Below are positions 1 through 11,764 of a DNA stretch of 64,000 nt, one piece after another. This DNA comes from Pectobacterium araliae. Its GTDB lineage: Bacteria; Pseudomonadota; Gammaproteobacteria; Enterobacterales; Enterobacteriaceae. The position numbers and the translations under genes were made by a program. A model generated the notes under the pieces. That model was not told where the DNA came from and searched no databases. It was given only the letters and a program-made list of their open reading frames with translations. The stretch lies in NCBI RefSeq assembly GCF_037076465.1, contig NZ_AP028908.1, positions 4,464,001 to 4,528,000 of the forward strand, written 5' to 3'. Position 1 is the stretch's first letter. Every line of letters begins with the position of its first letter.

Positions 1-1125
<1,125 letters not shown>

Positions 1126-1701
1126 ATGTCTAAGAAAGTCGCCGTTCTGCTGGCTCCTGGGTTTGAAGAAGCAGAAGCGATTATGGTGATTGATGTACTG
1201 CACCGTATGAAGATAGAAGTCACCATGCTGTCATGCTATGACAGACTGGAGTTACAGAGTTATCACAATATTCGCATGTTTGCCGATGCTCTGCTGGAAA
1301 GAAACCAGGATACGCTGTTTGATGCCGTGGTCATTCCTGGCGGCCCACAGGGTACAGTCAACTTGGCCGCAAACCCGATGGTTGTCGAGTTCATCCGTCG
1401 CCATGACGACGCGGGCAAGCTGATCTGCCCACTGTGCTCAGCGGCCGCACGCGTACTGGGTGGCAACAAACTGCTTAAAGGCCGTCGCTACGTCTGTTCT
1501 GGGGATTTATGGCAAGACGTGACCGATGGCGTTTATGTTAACGAGAAAGTCGTTGAAGACGGCAATCTGATCAGCGGCAAGGGGCTGGGCGTGTCATTCG
1601 ATTTTGCCTTTACCATCGCCACCCGTCTGACCGGTGACAAAGAAGACGCCAACTTCCAGGTTGACCACATCGACTACGATTACTGGCGCGTACCTGCGTA
1701 A
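1126..1701 (+). CDS. DJ-1/PfpI family protein
   Basis: A 191-aa single-domain protein of the DJ-1/PfpI superfamily, which includes deglycase, chaperone and glyoxalase-like proteins. The N-terminus AVLLAPGFEEAEA carries the conserved Glu next to the active site, and the nucleophile elbow is LICPLCSAAARVLGG (Cys near residue 107). The first ATG at 1105 is in frame, but the ATG at 1126 sits 5 nt after GGAG and starts at the family position, so I chose it. It differs from YajL of E. coli and the specific substrate is unknown. It appears monocistronic, followed by a GC-rich hairpin. Confidence 0.85.
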   Translation: MSKKVAVLLAPGFEEAEAIMVIDVLHRMKIEVTMLSCYDRLELQSYHNIRMFADALLERNQDTLFDAVVIPGGPQGTVNLAANPMVVEFIRRHDDAGKLICPLCSAAARVLGGNKLLKGRRYVCSGDLWQDVTDGVYVNEKVVEDGNLISGKGLGVSFDFAFTIATRLTGDKEDANFQVDHIDYDYWRVPA

Positions 1702-1723
1702 CCGTTCACCAGTCTAAGATAAT

Positions 1724-1745
1724 AAGGCGCGCACCACCGCGCCTT
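1724..1745 (+). terminator. GC-rich hairpin after the DJ-1-like gene
   Basis: A 7-bp perfect stem (AAGGCGC / GCGCCTT) with an 8-nt loop lies 23 nt after the stop codon, between convergent genes. The T-tract is weak, so termination strength is uncertain. Confidence 0.55.
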
Positions 1746-1783
1746 CCTGCTTTGACCTGCCTACTTGAATAAACTGAATAGCC

Positions 1784-2962
1784 TTAATAACCTTCCCCAT
1801 AACGCTCACGGTACTCTTTTGGCGTGATGTCATAGCCTTTCTTAAAGACAGCGTAAAAGTAGGGCAATGAAGGATAGCCGCACATCAACGAGATCTCACC
1901 AATCGAGAGCGAAGTCGATATCAGCAAATTGCGCGCCCGATCCAGCTTCTCTGCGTGAATCACACCGTGAATCGTTTGGCCTACCTCATCTTTAAAACGC
2001 TTTTCCAGATTTGAGCGGGAAATCCCTACCGCATCCAGCACCTGCTCGACCTTAATCCCTTTACAGGCGTGATAACGGATAAAGTGCATGGCCTGAATAA
2101 CGGCAGGATCGTGCACGGAGCGATAGTCTGTTGAGCGACGCTCAACCACCCGAACCGGCGGCACCAGGATGCGTTGCAGCGGCAAGTCAGACCGATCCAG
2201 CAGCAGTTGATGCAACAGTTTCGCAGCACGATACCCCATTTGACGCGTGCCTTGCGCTACCGATGACAGTGCCACGCGTGAAAGATAGCGAATCAGATCT
2301 TCGTTATCGATCCCGATGACGCATAGCTTTTCCGGTACGGCAATATTAAGGTGCTCGCAGACCTGCAACAGGTGGCGTGCGCGAGAATCCGTCACCGCGA
2401 TAATGCCGGTCTGCGGCGGCAATCCTTGTACCCAGTCGGCCAGCCGATTTTGCGCGTATTGCCAGTTATCCGGCGAGGTTTCCATTCCCTGATACACCAC
2501 TCCCTGATACTTTTCTGCCGCCACCCGTTGCCGGAAAGCATGCTCCCGCTCCTGTGCCCAGCCTTTCCCACCCGATGCTGGCAGGCCATAAAAAGCAAAA
2601 CGGTTCAGCCCTTTTTCTTTAAGGTGCATAAATGCGCTTTCTACCAGTGCATAATTATCTGTAGCAATATAATGCACTGGCGGGTAATCCTCGGGCTGAT
2701 GGTAGGAACCGCCAACCCCCACCAATGGCACATTCACATCCTGTAATAGCTGTTTGATCTCGCCATCGTCAAAATCGGCAATCACGCCATCGCCTAGCCA
2801 TTCTTTGATATTATCAATGCGGCAACGGAAATCCTCTTCAATGAAGATGTCCCAATCACACTGAGAAGCCTGTAAATATTCGCCAACACCTTCAACCACC
2901 TGACGGTCATACACTTTGTTGGCGTTGAACAGCAACGTGATGCGATAGCGTTTTTCAAACAT
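1784..2962 (-). CDS. xylR: Xylose operon regulator XylR
   Basis: A D-xylose-responsive transcription activator of 392 aa, matching E. coli XylR along its whole length. Residues 1-~270 form a LacI/periplasmic-binding-protein-like sensor fold (start MFEKRYRITLLFNANKVYDR, with AVTDSRARHLLQVCEHL later). Residues ~290-390 carry an AraC-type double helix-turn-helix (VGISRSNLEKRFKDEVG and GYPSLPYFYAVFKK). It lies downstream of xylH in the same direction with a 136-bp gap, so it can be read from the xylF promoter and probably from its own. The expected target is the xylF-xylA divergent region. Confidence 0.96.
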   Translation of the reverse strand: MFEKRYRITLLFNANKVYDRQVVEGVGEYLQASQCDWDIFIEEDFRCRIDNIKEWLGDGVIADFDDGEIKQLLQDVNVPLVGVGGSYHQPEDYPPVHYIATDNYALVESAFMHLKEKGLNRFAFYGLPASGGKGWAQEREHAFRQRVAAEKYQGVVYQGMETSPDNWQYAQNRLADWVQGLPPQTGIIAVTDSRARHLLQVCEHLNIAVPEKLCVIGIDNEDLIRYLSRVALSSVAQGTRQMGYRAAKLLHQLLLDRSDLPLQRILVPPVRVVERRSTDYRSVHDPAVIQAMHFIRYHACKGIKVEQVLDAVGISRSNLEKRFKDEVGQTIHGVIHAEKLDRARNLLISTSLSIGEISLMCGYPSLPYFYAVFKKGYDITPKEYRERYGEGY

Positions 2963-3098
2963 GGTTGTTGGTGCCCATTAATCACAAACTCCTCGAATAG
3001 AATCTTCTTCCTTGAATAGCACAGCGCCCCCAGAAGCCAAAATAATTTGCTGATTATTGCGAGCCGCCACGTATTTCCTCCATAGACCCACTATCACG

Positions 3099-4289
3099 TT
3101 ATACGCGCCGCTTTGTGGCAGTATCCATCCACACCGCTAGCAGCAGAATTCCGCCTTTTACGACGTATTGCCAGAACGTCGGCACATCCAGCATACTCAT
3201 CCCGTTATCCAGCGACGCCATGATAAATGCCCCCATCACGGCACCGGCGACGCTACCAATACCGCCCGCCAGACTGGTTCCACCAATCACGCAAGCCGCT
3301 ATCGCATCCAGCTCGGCAATATTCCCGGCGGATGGCGACCCCGCCCCCAATCGTGAACTGAGAATCAGTCCTGCGACCGCGACCATCAGGCCATTAATGG
3401 CGAACACCACCATTTTGGTGCGTTCGACATTCACCCCCGATAAGCGGGCCGCATCGATGTTCCCGCCTACTGCATAGATTCGGCGACCAAATGCGGTCCG
3501 CGTCGCCAGAAAAATACCGCCCAGCATCAACAATGTCAGCACCAGCACCGGCGTTGGCACACCGCGATAATCATTCAGCAGGTAGATCGCGCCCAATACG
3601 ACGAGTGCCGTCAATGTCTGTCGGCCAATGTCACCTGCGGGCGGATTTATCGGTAATCCTAATCGGGCGCGGCTACTGCGCCGACGCCACTGCCAGGCAA
3701 TGAACACCATCAGCCCGATGGCACCGAACATAAAACCGATGCCGGAAGACAGATAACTCTGCCCAATCTGCGACATTGCCTCACTGGTCGGGGAAACCGT
3801 CGTCCCATTGGTAATGCCGATCAAAATGCCGCGAAAAGCCAGCATCCCTGCCAGTGTCACGATAAAAGAAGGAACTTTACGGTAGGCGACCCACCAGCCG
3901 TTCCACGCGCCAAGCAGCAATCCCAGCGCAAGCGTCACAACGATGGTCAACGGTAAAGGCCAGCCAAACCAGACATCAAAAATAGCCGCCGCGCCACCCA
4001 ATAGCCCCATCATTGAGCCAACCGACAGATCGATCTCGGCGGAGATAATGACAAACACCATACCAACCGCCAGAATGCCGGTGATCGCCGTTTGCCTTAA
4101 CAGATTGGAGAGATTACGCGCGCTGAGATACGCCCCATCGGTCATGTAGGTGAAAAAGAGCATGATGGCGATGATGGCGGCAATCATCACGTAGACTTGA
4201 AGATTGATGCTTTTCAACCGTTGCAGCATCGGGGCAGAGCCAACGACATGTTGTTGTTCAGACTGCGATGTTTTCAGCACGATGTTCAC
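3099..4289 (-). CDS. xylH: D-xylose ABC transporter permease XylH
   Basis: Inner-membrane permease (~393-396 aa) of the high-affinity D-xylose ABC importer, with about ten hydrophobic segments. It is near-identical to E. coli XylH over [25 protein letters not shown] and the motifs [12 protein letters not shown] and [11 protein letters not shown]. The start is a GTG at 4289, which overlaps the end of xylG by 32 bp. GAGGA lies directly against it, so the in-frame GTG at 4280, with better spacing, is an equally good start. Third gene of xylFGH(R). Confidence 0.95.
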   Translation of the reverse strand: MNIVLKTSQSEQQHVVGSAPMLQRLKSINLQVYVMIAAIIAIMLFFTYMTDGAYLSARNLSNLLRQTAITGILAVGMVFVIISAEIDLSVGSMMGLLGGAAAIFDVWFGWPLPLTIVVTLALGLLLGAWNGWWVAYRKVPSFIVTLAGMLAFRGILIGITNGTTVSPTSEAMSQIGQSYLSSGIGFMFGAIGLMVFIAWQWRRRSSRARLGLPINPPAGDIGRQTLTALVVLGAIYLLNDYRGVPTPVLVLTLLMLGGIFLATRTAFGRRIYAVGGNIDAARLSGVNVERTKMVVFAINGLMVAVAGLILSSRLGAGSPSAGNIAELDAIAACVIGGTSLAGGIGSVAGAVMGAFIMASLDNGMSMLDVPTFWQYVVKGGILLLAVWMDTATKRRV

Positions 4290-5799
4290 TCCTCAATGCA
4301 GCTTCCATAACCTGTTCCTGAGTTAAATCACGATTGATCAAATCCGCTTTGATACGCCCCTGATGCATCACCAACACCCGATCGCTCAACCCCAGCACTT
4401 CGGGTAATTCGGAAGAAATGACAATGACGGCAATGTGCTGTTTTACCAGCGCATTAATGAGCTTATAGATTTCATATTTGGCACCGATATCGATGCCGCG
4501 TGTGGGTTCGTCGAGAATCAGAATCCGAGGGTTCAGCAGCAGGCATTTCGCCAACACCGCCTTTTGCTGGTTGCCACCGCTTAGCCGGGCGATCGCTAGT
4601 TCCGGACTGGACGTTTTCACCTTCAGGTTCGTCAGCGACTGCCGGATGATGTCCTGCTCACGGGCATCATCCAGCATGGAAAACGCTCCCGTGAATTGGT
4701 CGAGTGCCGCCAACGTCATATTCTGTGCCACACTCATCACTGGGACGATGCCGTCCTTCTTACGATCCTCCGGCACCATCGCAATCCCCTGCGCCATGGC
4801 GTGCTGGCAGCTATTGATGGTCACCGACTTATCGTCAATAAAGATGTCGCCTTGCCAACGACCGTGATAGGCACCAAACAGACACTGCACCGTCTCCGTT
4901 CGCCCCGATCCAACCAGCCCGGCAATGCCGAGAATTTCACCTCGGTGTAGAGCAAACGAGACATCATCCACCCGACGAATATGGCGATTGACGGGGTGCC
5001 AGGCGGTAAGATGCTCTACGCGTAACACTTCTTCACCAATAACATGCGGTTCATTGGGATAAAGCTCCGTCAGCTCTCGCCCCACCATCATGGCAATGAT
5101 CTGATCCTCGCTCAGCTCGACCGCTGGGCGCGTACCAATATGTTTTCCATCGCGAATCACGCAAATCACATCGGAAATAGCTTTAACTTCGTTGAGCTTG
5201 TGCGAAATATAGATACAAGCAATACCGTGATCGCGCAGATCCTGAATGATCTCCAGCAGAATACCCGTTTCCCGTTCGGTCAATGAGGCCGTTGGCTCAT
5301 CCAGCACCAGCAGACGCACCTGCTTGTTCAGCGCCTTGGCGATTTCCACCAGTTGCTGCTGGCCTAACCCAAGCTCCCCTACTCTGGTATTCGGGTCGAC
5401 GGCCAGCTTGACCTGTTCCAACATGCGCTGGCAGCGTAGATACATATTGTCGTAATCCATCACGCCAAAACGCGTCCACTCATTACCCAGGAACATGTTC
5501 TCCAACACCGTCATCTCTTTCACCAGTGCCAATTCCTGATGAATAATCGCGATGCCTTTTTGCTCCGTATCACGGATATGGTTGGCACGCAGCTCATCAC
5601 CAGAAAAGAGAATCTGCCCGTCATAGCTGCCATGTGGGTAGATGGCACACAACACCTTCATTAAGGTAGATTTTCCTGAGCCATTCTCGCCGCATAGCGA
5701 CAAGACCTGACCCGCTTCCAGTATCAAACTGACATTATCGACAGCTTTCACCGTACCAAACGCCTTCGTGATGTTTTTCATTTCCAACAGATGCGACAT
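4258..5799 (-). CDS. xylG: D-xylose ABC transporter ATP-binding protein XylG
   Basis: Double ATPase (513 aa) that powers D-xylose import. Domain 1 has a Walker A (GENGSGKST, near residue 40), signature [15 protein letters not shown] and Walker B LLVLDEP. Domain 2 has the degenerate P-loop [10 protein letters not shown] usual for sugar-type ATPases, then [16 protein letters not shown] and ILILDEP. Met codons also occur at 5811 and 5802, but GGAGG is spaced 5 nt from the ATG at 5799 and the family starts there. It overlaps xylH downstream; xylF ends 121 bp upstream. Confidence 0.96.
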   Translation of the reverse strand: MSHLLEMKNITKAFGTVKAVDNVSLILEAGQVLSLCGENGSGKSTLMKVLCAIYPHGSYDGQILFSGDELRANHIRDTEQKGIAIIHQELALVKEMTVLENMFLGNEWTRFGVMDYDNMYLRCQRMLEQVKLAVDPNTRVGELGLGQQQLVEIAKALNKQVRLLVLDEPTASLTERETGILLEIIQDLRDHGIACIYISHKLNEVKAISDVICVIRDGKHIGTRPAVELSEDQIIAMMVGRELTELYPNEPHVIGEEVLRVEHLTAWHPVNRHIRRVDDVSFALHRGEILGIAGLVGSGRTETVQCLFGAYHGRWQGDIFIDDKSVTINSCQHAMAQGIAMVPEDRKKDGIVPVMSVAQNMTLAALDQFTGAFSMLDDAREQDIIRQSLTNLKVKTSSPELAIARLSGGNQQKAVLAKCLLLNPRILILDEPTRGIDIGAKYEIYKLINALVKQHIAVIVISSELPEVLGLSDRVLVMHQGRIKADLINRDLTQEQVMEAALRSEHRAENIAV

Positions 5800-5847
5800 C
5801 ATGACCTCCATGATTCACGGTGTCTCAGACCTCGTCTGCGACAGTGG

Positions 5848-5874
5848 CGAACCACAACTTCGTGTCGTGGTTCG
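5848..5874 (-). other. Intercistronic hairpin between xylF and xylG
   Basis: A perfect 8-bp stem (CGAACCAC / GTGGTTCG) with an 11-nt loop follows the xylF stop codon. In ABC importer operons such hairpins commonly protect the binding-protein message and reduce downstream expression; that role is inferred here. Confidence 0.5.
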
Positions 5875-5920
5875 GTGAGCGTCTTTCCTGCATCCTGAAA
5901 TCTAGTGGCTACGACGTGCG

Positions 5921-6919
5921 TTAATACACATCCGCTTTTTTGTGGAAACCATCAGCAATGACGGTGGAATCGATATTGGACTTATCGACGGGAATCGGCG
6001 TCAGTAAGAAGGAAGGGATATCTTTCAACCCATTGTTTAACTTAGCGTTAGACTCAGGTGTTTTGCCGGAACCGAGCGACACGGCGATATCTGCGGCATC
6101 TTTCGCCAACTTGCTGATCGGCTTATAGACCGTCATGGTCTGTGTTCCAGCGACAATCCGTTTGATCGCCGCCAGATCGGCATCCTGACCGGAAATAGCC
6201 ACTTTCCCAGCCAATCCCTGTGCGGCAAGTGCCTGAATCGCCCCACCCGCCGTCGCATCGTTCGACGCAACCACCGCGTCAATCTTATTGCTGTTCGCCG
6301 TTAGCGCATTTTCCATAATTTTCAGCGCATTCTCTGGTAACCAGGCATCGACCCATTGATCGCCGGCCACTTTGATTTTTCCGCTTTCGATCAGCGGAGT
6401 AAGTACTTTCATTTGCCCCTGACGAAACAGCTTCGCGTTATTATCAACGGGTGAACCGCCCATTAAGAAGTAGTTCCCGCTGGGCACCTTATCGACGAGA
6501 TATTTCGCCTGTAGCTCACCAACCTTTTCATTATCAAATGAAATATAAAAATCCACATCTGCATTATTAATCATGCGATCGTAAGCAAGCACTTTTATTC
6601 CTTCACGTTTTGCTTCCGCAATAACATTGCCAAGTACCTGGCCGTTATAAGGAATAATAACTAATACATCGACACCGCGATTGATCATGTTTTCTATTTG
6701 AGAAATTTGCGTTGCTTCATTACCGTTTGCTGATTGAACAAAAACATCCGCGCCCTGCTTTTTAGCCTGCTCAACAAAAATATCGCGATCTTTCTGCCAG
6801 CGTTCAAGACGCAAATCATCAATCGCCATACCTATTTTAACATCCTTCGCGAATCCGGGCTGACAAGCTAAAGTGAATACGGCACAAGCTGAGAGTAAAA
6901 AATGGTTAACTTTCATCAT
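5921..6919 (-). CDS. xylF: D-xylose periplasmic binding protein XylF
   Basis: Substrate-binding protein (332 aa) that captures D-xylose in the periplasm for XylGH. An N-terminal signal peptide (MMKVNHFLLSACAVFTLACQPGFA) ends near residue 24. The mature part follows E. coli XylF closely (VKIGMAIDDLRLERWQKDRDIF, VIIPYNGQVL, FYISFDNEKVGELQAKYLV, ASNDATAGGAIQAL). Although it contains LAC, the type of protein argues for a soluble signal peptide. The ATG at 6919 has AAGGT at proper spacing. First gene of xylFGH(R), divergent from xylAB. Confidence 0.97.
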   Translation of the reverse strand: MMKVNHFLLSACAVFTLACQPGFAKDVKIGMAIDDLRLERWQKDRDIFVEQAKKQGADVFVQSANGNEATQISQIENMINRGVDVLVIIPYNGQVLGNVIAEAKREGIKVLAYDRMINNADVDFYISFDNEKVGELQAKYLVDKVPSGNYFLMGGSPVDNNAKLFRQGQMKVLTPLIESGKIKVAGDQWVDAWLPENALKIMENALTANSNKIDAVVASNDATAGGAIQALAAQGLAGKVAISGQDADLAAIKRIVAGTQTMTVYKPISKLAKDAADIAVSLGSGKTPESNAKLNNGLKDIPSFLLTPIPVDKSNIDSTVIADGFHKKADVY

Positions 6920-7275
6920 AGCGTACCTTTTTTATTTAAGATGCAGGGCCTAAGACGCCAATACCAATAGCCAGATGAGTATTGTCGCTAAACATTCCCC
7001 CATCAATTACAGATTTTTATCCTCCAATTATGTTTTTTGGTTTAATTCCTATTTTTTGATACGAGTCATATTTTATTGTTGAGCGACATGTTCATGTTGT
7101 TACTTATTGCGGGGCGCATTCAGAGTAAAATACCGTCATTTTTTGCGACACAGCGCACATTTAATAATTCTCTGAATTTCAGTGTGAAATAACGTAATTG
7201 AGGAAACCTTCATCCACTCCGAAAATTAATCCCATTCCCGTCTCTTCCGTCTGGGTGGTTTCTAAGGAGTTAACG
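6920..7275. promoter_or_regulatory. Divergent xylF / xylA control region
   Basis: This 356-bp AT-rich region separates xylF (minus) from xylA (plus), so it should hold both promoters and the XylR operators. A CRP-like site lies at 7144-7159. A TGAATTTCA/TGAAATAA-rich stretch around 7170-7195 is the most likely XylR operator for xylA, by position only; I cannot verify the repeat against a matrix. Confidence 0.6.
7144..7159. promoter_or_regulatory. CRP-like site upstream of xylA
   Basis: TGCGAcacagcGCACA matches the CRP consensus TGTGA-N6-TCACA at 8 of 10 half-site bases with the exact 6-bp spacer. It lies in the shared xylF/xylA promoter region, where CRP-cAMP activation is established for E. 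coli. Confidence 0.6.
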
Positions 7276-8595
7276 ATGCAAGCCTATTTTGAACAGATCG
7301 AAAAAGTCCGTTATGAAGGTAGCCAAAGCGACAATCCCTTCGCCTTTCGTCACTACAATCCCGATCAGGAAATTCTCGGTAAACGTATGGCGGATCATTT
7401 GCGTTTTGCCGTCGCGTATTGGCATACGTTCTGCTGGAACGGTGCGGATATGTTCGGCATCGGCTCTTTTGCCCGGCCGTGGCAACAGTCAGGTGACGCA
7501 TTGGAGCTGGCGAAGCGCAAGGCTGACATCGCATTCGAATTCTTTCAAAAACTGGGGGTGCCTTACTACTGCTTTCATGACGTCGATGTCGCGCCAGAAG
7601 GGAACTCACTGAAAGAGTATCTACATAACTTTGCCGTGATCACCGATGTGCTGGCGGAAAAGCAGCAGGCTAGCGGTGTGAAGCTGTTGTGGGGCACCGC
7701 CAACTGTTTCACTCATCCTCGCTATGGTGCAGGCGCAGCCACCAACCCTGACCCTGATGTGTTTGCCTGGGCGGCCACTCAGGTATTCACTGCAATGAAC
7801 GCCACCCAAAAACTGGGCGGTGAAAACTATGTACTATGGGGCGGGCGCGAAGGGTATGAAACGTTGCTCAACACCGACCTGCGACAGGAACGTGAGCAGA
7901 TTGGCCGCTTCATGCAGATGGTTGTCGAGCATAAACACAAAATCGGTTTTCAGGGCATGCTGCTCATTGAGCCAAAACCACAGGAACCGACCAAACACCA
8001 GTACGATTACGATGTCGCCACTGTTTATGGCTTCCTCAAACAGTTTGGGCTGGAAAAAGAGATTAAAGTCAACGTGGAAGCCAACCACGCAACGCTGGCA
8101 GGCCATTCATTCCACCATGAAATCGCCACCGCTGTCGCGCTGGGCGTTTTCGGATCGGTCGATGCGAACCGCGGCGATCCGCAGCTTGGCTGGGACACCG
8201 ATCAGTTCCCTAACAGCGTGGAAGAGAACGCGCTGATCATGTATGAAATTCTCAAAGCGGGCGGCTTTACGACGGGTGGCTTAAACTTTGACGCCAAAGT
8301 TCGCCGTCAGAGCACCGATCGTTATGACCTTTTCCATGCGCATATCGGCGCGATGGATACGATGGCGCTGGCGCTCAAGGCTGCCGCCAGAATGATTGAA
8401 GATGATAAGCTCAATCAACTGGTCGCCAAGCGCTATGCAGGCTGGAACGGGGAATTGGGTCAGCAAATCCTGCAAGGGAACGCCTCGCTGGAATCACTTG
8501 CCCGCTATGCGGAAAGCCATCAACTGGCGCCACAGCACCAGAGTGGCCAGCAGGAATTGCTGGAAAATCTGGTTAACCGCCACCTATTTGGCTAA
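7276..8595 (+). CDS. xylA: Xylose isomerase
   Basis: Converts D-xylose to D-xylulose in the cytosol. The 439-aa protein has the family's usual length (440 in E. coli). The catalytic His101 and Asp104 lie in YYCFHDVDV, and metal-ligand blocks [27 protein letters not shown] and GSVDANRGD are present. The ATG at 7276 follows AAGGAG by 6 nt and gives the family N-terminus [15 protein letters not shown]; an upstream in-frame extension lacks homology. First gene of xylAB, 62 bp before xylB. Confidence 0.98.
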   Translation: MQAYFEQIEKVRYEGSQSDNPFAFRHYNPDQEILGKRMADHLRFAVAYWHTFCWNGADMFGIGSFARPWQQSGDALELAKRKADIAFEFFQKLGVPYYCFHDVDVAPEGNSLKEYLHNFAVITDVLAEKQQASGVKLLWGTANCFTHPRYGAGAATNPDPDVFAWAATQVFTAMNATQKLGGENYVLWGGREGYETLLNTDLRQEREQIGRFMQMVVEHKHKIGFQGMLLIEPKPQEPTKHQYDYDVATVYGFLKQFGLEKEIKVNVEANHATLAGHSFHHEIATAVALGVFGSVDANRGDPQLGWDTDQFPNSVEENALIMYEILKAGGFTTGGLNFDAKVRRQSTDRYDLFHAHIGAMDTMALALKAAARMIEDDKLNQLVAKRYAGWNGELGQQILQGNASLESLARYAESHQLAPQHQSGQQELLENLVNRHLFG

Positions 8596-8657
8596 AACGG
8601 TACGCTCACCTACTGCGACAGATTAAACCCTGTCGCAGAGGCTTATCAGGAGCCACT

Positions 8658-10115
8658 ATGTATATCGGTATTGATCTGGGTACGTCCGGTGTTAAAGCCA
8701 TCTTGCTGGATGAAAAAGGCGAGGTGGTTGCCAGCCATAGCGCTGCGCTGAGCATTTCTCGTCCGCACCCGCTCTGGTCGGAGCAGGCACCTGAAGACTG
8801 GTGGCAAGCAACCGATCGGGCGCTACAGGCGTTGGCGGCAACGCACAATCTTCGCGCCGTGAAAGCTCTGGGGCTGACTGGGCAAATGCACGGTGCCACG
8901 TTGTTGGATACCCGCCAGAACGTGCTACGACCCGCGATTCTCTGGAATGACGGACGTAGTGCGGCTCAATGCCGAACGCTGGAACAGTGGGTGCCCACAT
9001 CACGCCAGATAACCGGAAACCTGATGATGCCAGGTTTTACCGCGCCCAAGCTGAAATGGGTACAAGAAAACGAAAGCGACATCTTCCGCCAAATAGACAA
9101 AGTCCTGTTGCCGAAAGACTATCTGCGCTGGCGTCTGACGGGGGAGTTCGCCAGCGATATGTCCGATGCAGCTGGAACCCTCTGGCTGGATGTCGCTAAA
9201 CGGGACTGGAGCGACACTCTGCTGGAAGCCTGCGTGCTGAGCCGCGAACACATGCCAACACTGTATGAAGGCTGCCAGATTACCGGTTATCTGCGATCTG
9301 ACATCGCCAACCGCTGGGGTATGGATTCCGTCCCCGTGATTGCAGGTGGAGGAGATAACGCAGCAGGCGCGATTGGCGTCGGGCTGTATCAAACCGGTCA
9401 GGCGATGCTGTCCCTCGGCACATCTGGCGTTTACTTCGCCGTTAGCGACGGTTTTCTCAGTAATCCGCAACAGGCTGTCCACAGCTTCTGCCATGCGCTG
9501 CCGAATACCTGGCACCTGATGTCCGTCATGTTAAGCGCAGCATCCTGTCTGGATTGGGTCGCTCGCCTGACGCACGCCGAGAGCGTGCCCGCACTGTTGC
9601 AGGAAATAGCCTCAACGCCAGCCAACAACACGATAACGCCGGTGTGGTTCTTGCCCTATTTATCCGGTGAGCGCACACCACACAATAACCCCGATGCCAA
9701 AGGGGCATTCTGGGGACTGACCCATCAACACGGCCGCCCAGAACTGGCAAAAGCGGTACTGGAAGGTGTGGGATTTGCACTTGCCGATGGAATGGACGCG
9801 CTGCATATGACGGGACTAAAGCCCGATAGTATTACGCTGATTGGAGGTGGTGCACGCAGCGCCTACTGGCGGCAAATGCTGGCGGATATCAGCGGCCAAA
9901 CGCTGGAATACCGCACGGGAGGGGATGTCGGCCCTGCGCTCGGTGCTGCCCGCCTGGCGCAAATCGCCATGCATCCGCATACGCCACTGGCAGAACTCTT
10001 GCCACCGCTACCGCTGGAGCAGATTCATCAGCCGAATACCCAGCGCCACACCGACTATGCCGAGCGGAGGCATACATTTAAGGCTCTCTACGAACAGCTT
10101 AAACCATTGATGTAA
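8658..10115 (+). CDS. xylB: Xylulokinase
   Basis: Phosphorylates D-xylulose to D-xylulose 5-phosphate with ATP, feeding the pentose phosphate pathway. The 485 aa form a FGGY sugar kinase: N-terminal phosphate-1 loop IGIDLGTSGVKA, substrate block LTGQMHGA, catalytic Asp in IAGGGDNAAGAIG (near residue 235), and the C-terminal ATP-binding loop TLIGGGARSAYWRQM. AGGAG lies 5 nt before the ATG. Its stop is only 14 bp from the stop of convergent wecH. Confidence 0.98.
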   Translation: MYIGIDLGTSGVKAILLDEKGEVVASHSAALSISRPHPLWSEQAPEDWWQATDRALQALAATHNLRAVKALGLTGQMHGATLLDTRQNVLRPAILWNDGRSAAQCRTLEQWVPTSRQITGNLMMPGFTAPKLKWVQENESDIFRQIDKVLLPKDYLRWRLTGEFASDMSDAAGTLWLDVAKRDWSDTLLEACVLSREHMPTLYEGCQITGYLRSDIANRWGMDSVPVIAGGGDNAAGAIGVGLYQTGQAMLSLGTSGVYFAVSDGFLSNPQQAVHSFCHALPNTWHLMSVMLSAASCLDWVARLTHAESVPALLQEIASTPANNTITPVWFLPYLSGERTPHNNPDAKGAFWGLTHQHGRPELAKAVLEGVGFALADGMDALHMTGLKPDSITLIGGGARSAYWRQMLADISGQTLEYRTGGDVGPALGAARLAQIAMHPHTPLAELLPPLPLEQIHQPNTQRHTDYAERRHTFKALYEQLKPLM

Positions 10116-10129
10116 AAACTAATCCGCCG

Positions 10130-11128
10130 TCAACTTACCCAACGACGCACATCGATTTTCTGTAGCGCCATCGAAAGCAGCAGGCCTGCCACCAGCGCGA
10201 TGGCGAAGACATAGAAAATATCGAGAACAGGGTGCGACGGCAACGCAACATCATGTGTACGCAGGTAGTGAATAATCAACGCATGAAACCCGTAAATCGC
10301 CAGAGAGTGGCGCGAAATCGTGGCAAAGCCCGGTAAAATCCGCTGGCTAAAGTAATGCTTAAACACCACCAGCAGGCTGACCGCAGCCAGAAACACCAAC
10401 GGGCCACAGTAGATATAAAACGTTGGGGTGAACGTATCGTTCAATAATGTGTGGTGCTTCGTTCCCATCGCAACCAATGCGACACACGCGATGAAGAAGG
10501 GGATAGCGGCAAGCGCGACTTTCTTTGGCACATCCAACATGCCCAACGCACGCCCCAGCACGGCATACAGTACGTAGTAAAACGTATCGCCGTAAATATA
10601 GAGATTAACAGGCAGTAATTTAAAGCCTTCAAACCCCACACGCCCCGTATTGGGATTAGCGACAACAGCCAATAAGACAATCAAGACAGCCAAATATTTG
10701 CCCGATACGGGTTTGACGGTAATCAGTGGGGAGAGCAGATAAATCACGATAATGGCGTAGAAAAACCATAAGTGATAAAAGATCGGTTTTTGCAGCGCAT
10801 GATGCAATGAGTTCAGGCCATTAATTGGCGTGAGCGTCGCAATATAGATCAGCGCGACCGTACTATAAAAAAGCAGACATAAACCGATACGTAGAAAATG
10901 TTTCTTCCCCGCACTGCGTTCACCAAAGAATAAGTAGCCCGAGATCATGAAAAACAGTGGGACACAGACGCGCGAAGCCGAGTTCAGGATATTCGCCACA
11001 TCCCAATGACCATCGCCCGGCATGCCGCCCGCAGTAATATAATAGGTTGTACTATGGATCAGAACGACCATCATGCAGGCCAGCGCCCGCAGGTTATCAA
11101 TCCAGCCGATCTTATCCGTCATGTACAA
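10130..11128 (-). CDS. wecH: O-acetyltransferase WecH (acyltransferase 3 family)
   Basis: Integral-membrane acyltransferase-3 protein (332 aa, about ten hydrophobic segments). It resembles E. coli WecH (YiaH), which O-acetylates enterobacterial common antigen: IGWIDNLRALACMMVVLIHSTTYYIT, NSASRVCVPLFFMISGYLFFGERSA, QKPIFYHLWFFYAIIVIYLLSPL, SRHSLAIYGFHALIIHYLRT. The likely catalytic His is in VLIHSTT. The start could be Met1 or Met3 (11122). It keeps its E. coli neighbourhood next to xylB. Confidence 0.93.
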   Translation of the reverse strand: MYMTDKIGWIDNLRALACMMVVLIHSTTYYITAGGMPGDGHWDVANILNSASRVCVPLFFMISGYLFFGERSAGKKHFLRIGLCLLFYSTVALIYIATLTPINGLNSLHHALQKPIFYHLWFFYAIIVIYLLSPLITVKPVSGKYLAVLIVLLAVVANPNTGRVGFEGFKLLPVNLYIYGDTFYYVLYAVLGRALGMLDVPKKVALAAIPFFIACVALVAMGTKHHTLLNDTFTPTFYIYCGPLVFLAAVSLLVVFKHYFSQRILPGFATISRHSLAIYGFHALIIHYLRTHDVALPSHPVLDIFYVFAIALVAGLLLSMALQKIDVRRWVS

Positions 11129-11313
11129 CCTCTTGAAAGCAAAGCGCTATTCAAAACAGCGTAGCCGTTGTTAAGCGCTGACACAATCAACTCTCCATCA
11201 TCAGCGACCAACAACCGGGCAAATCCTCCTGTAAGGACGGCTTAATACGGAAAATGGTGTTGATTTAAGCCATGTGCGCCTACGGTGGCAAGCGCGTAGG
11301 GTTTTAACTGTTA

Positions 11314-11590
11314 GAACAGCCCCATCGGCTTATCAGAATAACTCACCAACAGACACTTGGTCTGCTGATAGTGATCCAGACTCGACCAGCCTGAATACCG
11401 CGCCCCACTCCGCTTTTGCCTTGTGCACGGCATTCAACGCATGGTCAATATCTCGCGTTGTCGAACTGGCCACTTCACACATCGGCTGACCCGTTACTGG
11501 CGTCAAATTGACAAAATACTGACCCGCATCAGGTGGTGAAAAAAGAGGCAAACAGTAAACCGTTACAGTGAGCTTATACGGGGTAGGGAG
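11314..11590 (-). pseudogene. aldB: aldB remnant (aldehyde dehydrogenase with internal deletion)
   Basis: Two pieces of an AldB-type aldehyde dehydrogenase are fused. Right part (about 11394-11551): translates to PPDAGQYFVNLTPVTGQPMC... ...EVASSTTRDIDHALNAVHKAKAEWG, equivalent to AldB residues ~35-85. Left part (11314-11382): in another frame reads LDHYQQTKCLLVSYSDKPMGLF then stop, the extreme C-terminus of AldB. About 430 central codons, including catalytic Glu and Cys, are gone. Decayed N-terminal sequence may extend to ~11590. No intact start and a frame change at the joint, so it is non-functional. Confidence 0.85.
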
Positions 11591-11764
11591 TTAGCGACAG
11601 GATTCGGCCAGAGAAGAAGGCAACTCTTCGAGTTGACGCACAGTTTCTTTCCTGTTGCAGGAAAAATACACATTGCTATGCGAGCACGCTCGCTGTTCCT
11701 GGAGAAAAATTCGCATCCCTTCGGGCACGGTGAAATAATACGTTCAATTTCCAGGGTGACTAAC

